From positions 1 through 10,991 of the forward strand of contig JALWNR010000654.1 of the NCBI GenBank assembly GCA_027083715.1: a stretch of 10,991 bases of DNA, read 5' to 3'. The DNA comes from Bacteroidales bacterium. Its GTDB lineage: Bacteria; Bacteroidota; Bacteroidia; Bacteroidales; NBLH01. Under the pieces are notes generated by a model. It was given only the letters and a program-made list of their open reading frames with translations. It was not told the origin of the DNA and did not search any database. Within the stretch, counting starts at the first letter, position 1. Each line of letters begins with the position of its first letter. The position numbers and the translations under genes were made by a program. Positions 6,018 through 10,991 of the stretch are shown one piece after another.

Positions 6018-7511
6018 TTAAAAAGTAAGTATTTTTTCAATAAAAGGTCCGATACTGTCTGATATAATACCTCCCCACCAAAATGGGAATATACCAATAA
6101 GAACAATAAACAATACAAGTATATAGGTTCCTGTTTTTTCGTACCATGAAATTTTCGGTAAATTTTTAAACTCAGGAGTAGTCGGTCCCATAAGCATCAT
6201 GCCCACAACTCGTAAAATATATACCGCAGTAACAACAATTGACGAAACGGCTATAATTGTAATAACTCTATGAAAAGTATCGGCATGCTGAAAAGCTCCG
6301 ACAAAAATATTCATTTCGGCAACAAAACCCGAAAATCCCGGTAAACCAAGATTTGCCATACCTGCAATAACATACAAGGCTCCGGCAACAGGAATAACGT
6401 TTAATAAACCACTCATTTTTGTAACAATTCGAGTATGAGTTCTGCCATAAATTACCCCAATCATAGCAAAGAAAAGTGCAGTGATAAATCCATGAGATAA
6501 AGATTGTAGCATGGCTCCTTTCCAAGCTATTTCATTCATCATTAAAAGCCCTAAAAGCACTAAGCCCAAATGACTTACTGATGAATATGCATTAATGTAT
6601 TTTAAATCTTTTTGTTTTATGGCAGCCAAAGCTCCGTAAAAAACTCCAATTACAGCTAATACCATGAAGAAATTTGCCCAATAATGCGCTCCTGCAGGCA
6701 TAACAAACATTGCTACACGAAAAATACCATAACCTCCCAGTTTCATTAATACTCCCGCATGTAGCATAGAAACAGCCGTTGGTGCAGAAGCATGACCATC
6801 AGGTGACCATGTATGAAACGGAAACAGAGCTCCGATTACAGCAAAGCCAATAAACAAAAATGGGAAAAACAATTTTTGTGCGCTTATCGGTATATTTACT
6901 TTTGCAATTTCAAATATATTAAAAGTGAGTGCTCCTCCATCAGCATTTGAATTAAAATAAACACCTAATATACCCACTAAAAGCAGTGCCGAAGCACCCA
7001 TTAACATAATGGTCAGTTTCATGGCTGCATATTCACGAGGTCCGCTACCCCATATTCCTATGAGCAAATACATTGGGATAACAGCAATTTCGTAAAATAC
7101 AAACATGGTAAATAAATCTACAGAAATAAAGAAGCCATATACACCTGATGCCAAAACAATTAATGAAATAAAAAACTCTTTGGGTAAATCATCTACTTTC
7201 CAGGAAATAAAAATACCGGTTAGTACAATTATGGAGGTAAGTAAAATCATTAATACAGAAATACCATCAACACCAATAGCATAATGAATATTCATGGGGG
7301 CAAACCACATTACATCTTTGGTAAACACCATGACATCATTATTACCGGCAGCACGCTCATGCAAATATTGATAGATCAGATTAAACGACATTAATGTTTG
7401 GATTATAAATCCAATTAAAGCCACTACCCTGTGTTGTTTTATGCCTTTTGAAAATATTAAAGCAAGAACCGTAAGAACGGGAATAACTACAAATAATGTT
7501 AAAATATCCAT
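6018..7511 (-). CDS. nuoM: NADH-quinone oxidoreductase subunit M (antiporter-like), with atypical TM7
   Basis: Membrane subunit of complex I, the middle antiporter-like subunit; 497 residues with about 14 membrane segments, normal for the family. E141 in FVFYEIAVIPMYLLIGIWG (TM5) is the conserved glutamate. K257 in HAGVLMKLGGYGIFR (TM8) and E399 in GFSGFVAEMNIF (TM12) are present. The TM7 motif reads FAVIGALFPFHTWSPDGH (223-240), where many NuoM have FAVK followed by PLFPFHTWLPDAH, so the usual TM7 lysine is an isoleucine (I226). The frame is intact and the rest of the protein is normal, so it is not a decayed gene. The ATG at 7511 is 17 bases after the nuoL stop; no Shine-Dalgarno is seen. 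Confidence 0.96.
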   Translation of the reverse strand: MDILTLFVVIPVLTVLALIFSKGIKQHRVVALIGFIIQTLMSFNLIYQYLHERAAGNNDVMVFTKDVMWFAPMNIHYAIGVDGISVLMILLTSIIVLTGIFISWKVDDLPKEFFISLIVLASGVYGFFISVDLFTMFVFYEIAVIPMYLLIGIWGSGPREYAAMKLTIMLMGASALLLVGILGVYFNSNADGGALTFNIFEIAKVNIPISAQKLFFPFLFIGFAVIGALFPFHTWSPDGHASAPTAVSMLHAGVLMKLGGYGIFRVAMFVMPAGAHYWANFFMVLAVIGVFYGALAAIKQKDLKYINAYSSVSHLGLVLLGLLMMNEIAWKGAMLQSLSHGFITALFFAMIGVIYGRTHTRIVTKMSGLLNVIPVAGALYVIAGMANLGLPGFSGFVAEMNIFVGAFQHADTFHRVITIIAVSSIVVTAVYILRVVGMMLMGPTTPEFKNLPKISWYEKTGTYILVLFIVLIGIFPFWWGGIISDSIGPFIEKILTF

Positions 7512-7528
7512 TGTTAAATTTTTAACTT

Positions 7529-9451
7529 TTAGTAATTAATTGAGAACCAAACAATTAGAATAAGAATCAAAACACCTGAAACAAAGAACATTGCATAATC
7601 CTGAACTCTTCCTGATTGTAATTTCTTGATTTTTGTACTAATCCAAACTGTACCGTTCCCAATACCGTTCATTGTTCCATCTACTACATGCCTATCGAAC
7701 CATGCAAATGGAGAAGACACATATTTGAAAATAATTGTTTTGGTTACAAAAAAGTAAATATCATCTATATAAAATTTATTAAATGTCCACTTATAAAAAT
7801 CGCCAAAGGCATATCTAAAACGCTGTGATAAATCTTTCTCTTTTTTATAAAAAAGTAAAGCAGCTAAAATTCCTAAAACACCAATTCCTATAGATAGTCC
7901 TGCAAGTGTCCAATCGATATGAGAATGAAAGGGTTTATTATCCGGTGAAACAAATTCATCAAAAGGAATAAAACCGGAAAATATAGACATAAACGCTAAA
8001 ATAAGAAGTGGAATAGTCATTGCTTTTGGTGCCTCATGTGGCTTGTGTTTGTAATCCGGCTCGTTCCACCAGAAAATTCGGAAATATAATCGAAACATAT
8101 AGAATGCAGTCATTCCTGCAACAATATATCCTATAACAAATACAGGGAAATTATGTTCAAATGCAGCTGCAAGAATTTCATCTTTACTAAAAAATCCTGC
8201 AAAGGGCGGTATTCCTGAAATTGCAAGGGCTGCAATTAAAAAGGTAATATGCGTGATAGGCATATATTTACGTAATCCGCCCATATCCTGCATGTAATTA
8301 CTGTGTACAGCATGTATAATGGCACCTGCTCCCAAGAATAACAATGCTTTAAACATAGCATGTGTAAATAAATGGAAAATTCCTGCCATAAAACCTAATC
8401 CTTCATGACCTCCGTAACCCGAAACTCCAAGAGCCAACATCATATATCCAATTTGCGACATGGTTGAAAATGCCAGTACACGTTTTATATCATATTGGGT
8501 AAATGCAATAATTGCGGCAAAGAAAGTAGTAAATGCACCCGTCCAAGCAACAACATGTAAGGCAAAACCATCATCGAAAAAATAGAACATTGGAAACAGG
8601 CGTGCAACCAAATATACACCGGCAACTACCATTGTTGCAGCATGGATTAATGCTGAAACGGGTGTTGGTCCTTCCATAGCATCGGGTAACCAGATGTGTA
8701 AAGGAAACATGGCTGATTTACCGGCACCACCAATAAATATAAGCACCAATGCAACTGTAATTACCGATAAGCCCATGAAGATACCTGTTTGCATTTTTAG
8801 ATTATTAATAAAATCTAAATCATTAAGTATTTTAAAATCAAATGTTTGAGCATAATAGGAAATCATTAAAATACCTACTAAAAATCCAAAATCGGCAAAA
8901 CGTGTTACGATAAATGCTTTTTTTGCAGCCAAAATTGCAGAGGGCTTTTCATAATAATAACCAATAAGCAGATAAGATGAAACTCCTACCAGCTCCCAAA
9001 AAATATATATTTGAAATAAATTGGTTGCCAAAACCAAACCCAACATCGAAAAAGTAAACAATGAAAGGTATGCATAAAAACGTGTAAACCCGGGTTCTTT
9101 ATGCATATAACCAATACTGTAAAGATGTACCATTAATGAAATAAGAGGGACAACAATAAGCATTACTGCCGAAATAGGATCTAATAAAACCCCCATATCA
9201 ATATGCAAGCTTTCAGTAAAATGAATCCATACCGTATTGAATGCATAAATTTTTTGATATACCTCATCAACTTTACCGTAATTAAAAAAATACTGATAAG
9301 CAGTGTAAAAAGACAACAATGCTGTAATTAATAATCCAGCTGTTCCAATATAACCAGACAGCGGTTCTTTTATCCTTTTATAGTTAAGTCCTAAAAACAG
9401 GAACATAAATAAAGGAATAAGCGGTATTAAAACTGTGTACGTTAAATCCAT
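7529..9451 (-). CDS. nuoL: NADH-quinone oxidoreductase subunit L (antiporter-like, with lateral helix)
   Basis: The distal proton-pumping subunit of complex I; 640 residues, within the usual range. The antiporter-like core has E153 in IFWELVGVSSYLLIGYYY (TM5), K245 in FIGGAGKSAMFPLHIWLPDA followed by MEGPTPVSALIHAATMV (TM7 and TM8 region), K323 in DIKRVLAFSTMSQIGYM, and K423/D424 in FAGFFSKDEIL (TM12). After about residue 480 comes the C-terminal extension, with a membrane helix near 515-535, an amphipathic part ending in FAWFDRHVVDGTMNGIG, and a last membrane helix near 620-638. This is the pattern of the lateral helix that runs along the membrane arm. The ATG at 9451 is 6 bases after the nuoK stop. 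Confidence 0.97.
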   Translation of the reverse strand: MDLTYTVLIPLIPLFMFLFLGLNYKRIKEPLSGYIGTAGLLITALLSFYTAYQYFFNYGKVDEVYQKIYAFNTVWIHFTESLHIDMGVLLDPISAVMLIVVPLISLMVHLYSIGYMHKEPGFTRFYAYLSLFTFSMLGLVLATNLFQIYIFWELVGVSSYLLIGYYYEKPSAILAAKKAFIVTRFADFGFLVGILMISYYAQTFDFKILNDLDFINNLKMQTGIFMGLSVITVALVLIFIGGAGKSAMFPLHIWLPDAMEGPTPVSALIHAATMVVAGVYLVARLFPMFYFFDDGFALHVVAWTGAFTTFFAAIIAFTQYDIKRVLAFSTMSQIGYMMLALGVSGYGGHEGLGFMAGIFHLFTHAMFKALLFLGAGAIIHAVHSNYMQDMGGLRKYMPITHITFLIAALAISGIPPFAGFFSKDEILAAAFEHNFPVFVIGYIVAGMTAFYMFRLYFRIFWWNEPDYKHKPHEAPKAMTIPLLILAFMSIFSGFIPFDEFVSPDNKPFHSHIDWTLAGLSIGIGVLGILAALLFYKKEKDLSQRFRYAFGDFYKWTFNKFYIDDIYFFVTKTIIFKYVSSPFAWFDRHVVDGTMNGIGNGTVWISTKIKKLQSGRVQDYAMFFVSGVLILILIVWFSINY

Positions 9452-9457
9452 CGTTTT

Positions 9458-9775
9458 TTAATATTTCATTGTTTCCAGATCGTCTGTTTTTAAACTCATC
9501 ATTAATCTGTACAGGTTAATGATAATTGCAAGTGCCAAAGCTGTTTCGGCAGCTGCAACAGCTATAATAAAAATTGAAAAGATTGCACCACCTAATTCAT
9601 TGGGGAACAAATATTTATTGAAAATCACAAAATTTAATGCTGCTGAATTTAAGATTAATTCAATAGACATTAACATTGCAATTAAATTTTTACGGGTTAC
9701 AAAACCATAAATACCAATAAAAAATATGATGGTGCTTACAGTTAATATTTCGTATATACTAATACCTGATATCAT
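9458..9775 (-). CDS. nuoK: NADH-quinone oxidoreductase subunit K
   Basis: A small complex I membrane subunit homologous to MrpC/ND4L; 105 residues with three membrane helices. Both membrane glutamates of the central hydrophilic axis are visible: E39 in LMSIELILNSAALNFV (TM2) and E77 in VAAAETALALAIIINLYR (TM3). They correspond to E36 and E72 of the E. coli protein. The start at ATG 9775 gives a short N-terminus before TM1 and lies 13 bases after the nuoJ stop. No Shine-Dalgarno is visible. Confidence 0.96.
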   Translation of the reverse strand: MISGISIYEILTVSTIIFFIGIYGFVTRKNLIAMLMSIELILNSAALNFVIFNKYLFPNELGGAIFSIFIIAVAAAETALALAIIINLYRLMMSLKTDDLETMKY

Positions 9776-9788
9776 GATAAATTATAAT

Positions 9789-10313
9789 TTATTTATTAGC
9801 AATTTCATTATGTTTATTAGTTTTAGCAATTACAATAGCACCAACCATTGCAGCGAGCAGTAAAATACTGATTACCTCAAATGGTAAAATGTATCCATGG
9901 TTGCCATAAGCTAACAAAGCAATACCAATATCATGAATTTCTATTTCCTTTGCCTGATTTGCAGGAACAACTGCAAAATCATAAGACCAAATAGCAAATA
10001 ATGTAAGTACAATTCCTAAGGAACTTAAAAATCCTGCCAACATTCTACGCCACAAAGCAGCCGATGGAAGCGGATTGTTAATTTTTTCAACCAACATTAT
10101 TGAATTTACATACAGTACTATAATCCCTCCTGCATATACTGTAAGTTGAACAGCTCCAAGAAAATAAAATTCAATCATAAAGTAAATGGCTGCCATACCA
10201 ATTAATACAAAAAGCAAATATATGATTGATCGCATAATATTCTTATTGCTTACAGCCATTGCTGCAAAAACAATCATTAGTATCGATATTATATAAAAGA
10301 TTATTCTTTCCAT
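9789..10313 (-). CDS. nuoJ: NADH-quinone oxidoreductase subunit J
   Basis: A complex I membrane subunit homologous to ND6; 174 residues with five predicted membrane helices. TM3 carries the conserved segment FLGAVQLTVYAGGIIVLYV (51-69), including Y60, the region of the pi-bulge involved in coupling. The last helix contains LPFEVISILLLAAMVGAIVI (143-162), another family signature. The start at ATG 10313 is 2 bases after the nuoI stop. It has one of the few clear Shine-Dalgarno sequences in the window, AAGGA at 10326-10322, 8 bases upstream and inside the end of nuoI, which suggests translational coupling. Confidence 0.95.
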   Translation of the reverse strand: MERIIFYIISILMIVFAAMAVSNKNIMRSIIYLLFVLIGMAAIYFMIEFYFLGAVQLTVYAGGIIVLYVNSIMLVEKINNPLPSAALWRRMLAGFLSSLGIVLTLFAIWSYDFAVVPANQAKEIEIHDIGIALLAYGNHGYILPFEVISILLLAAMVGAIVIAKTNKHNEIANK

Positions 10314-10315
10314 CT

Positions 10316-10804
10316 TTATTTTCCTTTTAAATTACTCATTATCTTAGAGCCCGGTTTATTTAATACTTTTGTTAGTTGACTTCTATCATACTGAACATGA
10401 TGAAAATCCTGTCCCCAAATAATAGCATTTTGTGGGCAAGCCTCAATACACAATCCGCACATAGTACACATTTCTAAATGATAAATATGTTTAACTAAAT
10501 ACCTTTTGGATTTTCCGGTTTCAGGATCTACTTTTTTATCTCCAATAATTTCAATTGTACCGTTTGGACATGCTTTCTCACATAAAGTACATGCATCACA
10601 TTTATGTTCATTATTCTCATTATGATACATAATTACTTCGCCCCGAAAACGGTCAAACATTTTCAATGTATCTATATTATCGGGATATTGTTGAGTAATA
10701 ACATCTTTACGAGTAAAAAGATTTACAAAAAAATACTTCCCCGTTATGCTCATCCCTGTAAACAAGGACTTCACTCCATTATATATTTCAGAAAAATAGC
10801 TCAT
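10316..10804 (-). CDS. nuoI: NADH-quinone oxidoreductase subunit I, 2x[4Fe-4S] ferredoxin-like
   Basis: A peripheral subunit of complex I that passes electrons through two [4Fe-4S] clusters (N6a and N6b) toward cluster N2 and quinone; 162 residues, normal length. Two complete ferredoxin motifs are present: C69, C72, C75, C79 (CDACTLCEKACP) and C113, C116, C119, C123 (CTMCGLCIEACP). The N-terminal amphipathic part, TGKYFFVNLFTRKDVITQQY (21-40), and FRGEVIMY (53-60) match the membrane-contacting region of the family. The ATG at 10804 is 10 bases after the nuoH stop; no Shine-Dalgarno is visible. Confidence 0.97.
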   Translation of the reverse strand: MSYFSEIYNGVKSLFTGMSITGKYFFVNLFTRKDVITQQYPDNIDTLKMFDRFRGEVIMYHNENNEHKCDACTLCEKACPNGTIEIIGDKKVDPETGKSKRYLVKHIYHLEMCTMCGLCIEACPQNAIIWGQDFHHVQYDRSQLTKVLNKPGSKIMSNLKGK

Positions 10805-10814
10805 ATTTTTTATA

Positions 10815-10991
10815 TTAGAAGGTTAAACCTAACCATACCATCAATGCCATAAATACTATGTTTACCATATTTATGGGCAACAAATATTTCCATTCAAGTG
10901 TTAATAGTTGGTCAATTCTTAAACGTGGGAATGTCCATCTGAACCACATAAAAACAAAAATCACAACGATTACTTTCAGTCCAAACCAAAA
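10815..10991 (-). CDS. nuoH: NADH-quinone oxidoreductase subunit H, C-terminal part (runs off the window)
   Basis: Only the last 58 codons and the stop (TAA, plus 10815-10817) lie in the window; the rest is beyond the right edge. The translation ends with [19 protein letters not shown], then [20 protein letters not shown] and MVWLGLTF. The WxRWTxPRxRxDQL pattern followed by WKxLLPxN is a signature of the C-terminus of NuoH/ND1, the membrane subunit that forms part of the quinone chamber. Its place directly upstream of nuoI fits the usual nuoH-nuoI order. Confidence 0.95.
   Translation of the reverse strand, partial: FWFGLKVIVVIFVFMWFRWTFPRLRIDQLLTLEWKYLLPINMVNIVFMALMVWLGLTF

Noticed and set aside
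6268..6525. Minus-strand open frame in another phase within nuoM
   Set aside because: The nuoM frame is continuous across it with conserved family motifs, so there is no frameshift and no second gene.
10604..10852. Plus-strand open frame antisense to the start of nuoI and the end of nuoH
   Set aside because: It is fully opposed to two strongly identified nuo genes and its product resembles no protein family.

Overview
This is an AT-rich window from a bacterium that looks like a member of the Bacteroidota. The evidence is the low GC, the near absence of Shine-Dalgarno sequences, one good match to the phylum's promoter consensus (TTG, about 20 nt, TAnnTTTG), and a GAF-type sensor of a style I associate with that phylum. 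I cannot name a genus. No mobile element, tRNA, rRNA or CRISPR array is visible.

Layout. One plus-strand gene (77-2200) encodes a membrane-anchored sensory protein: four-helix-bundle-like periplasmic domain, one complete and one probable second HAMP, GAF, a long coiled coil and PAS, with no recognisable output domain. It converges on the minus-strand genes at a strong hairpin with A and T flanks (2208-2241) that should terminate transcription from both sides. Everything to the right is on the minus strand. The window's right edge enters the 3' end of nuoH. From there transcription runs leftward through nuoI, nuoJ, nuoK, nuoL, nuoM and nuoN, with gaps of only 2 to 21 bases. It ends in a small unrecognised gene 4 bases after nuoN, followed by an intrinsic terminator (4198-4225). 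A separate short unit starts at a predicted promoter (4024-4054) and carries ychF and, 13 bases later, a flavin reductase-like gene resembling NfnA/SudB but cut short.

Function. NuoH and NuoJ to NuoN make up most of the membrane arm of respiratory complex I (NuoA, the remaining membrane subunit, is not in the window). NuoI carries two [4Fe-4S] clusters in the arm linking the electron input to quinone. NuoL and NuoN keep their main proton-path Glu and Lys residues; NuoM lacks the usual Lys in the TM7 motif. YchF is a translation-associated P-loop NTPase with unusual G motifs. The NfnA-like protein has FAD and NAD(P) domains but lacks the C-terminal cysteine cluster, and its usual partner subunit is not in the window.

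I see no clearly new multi-gene system. The best leads are the small gene at the end of the nuo operon, the NuoM substitution, the truncated NfnA-like protein and the sensor without an output domain.
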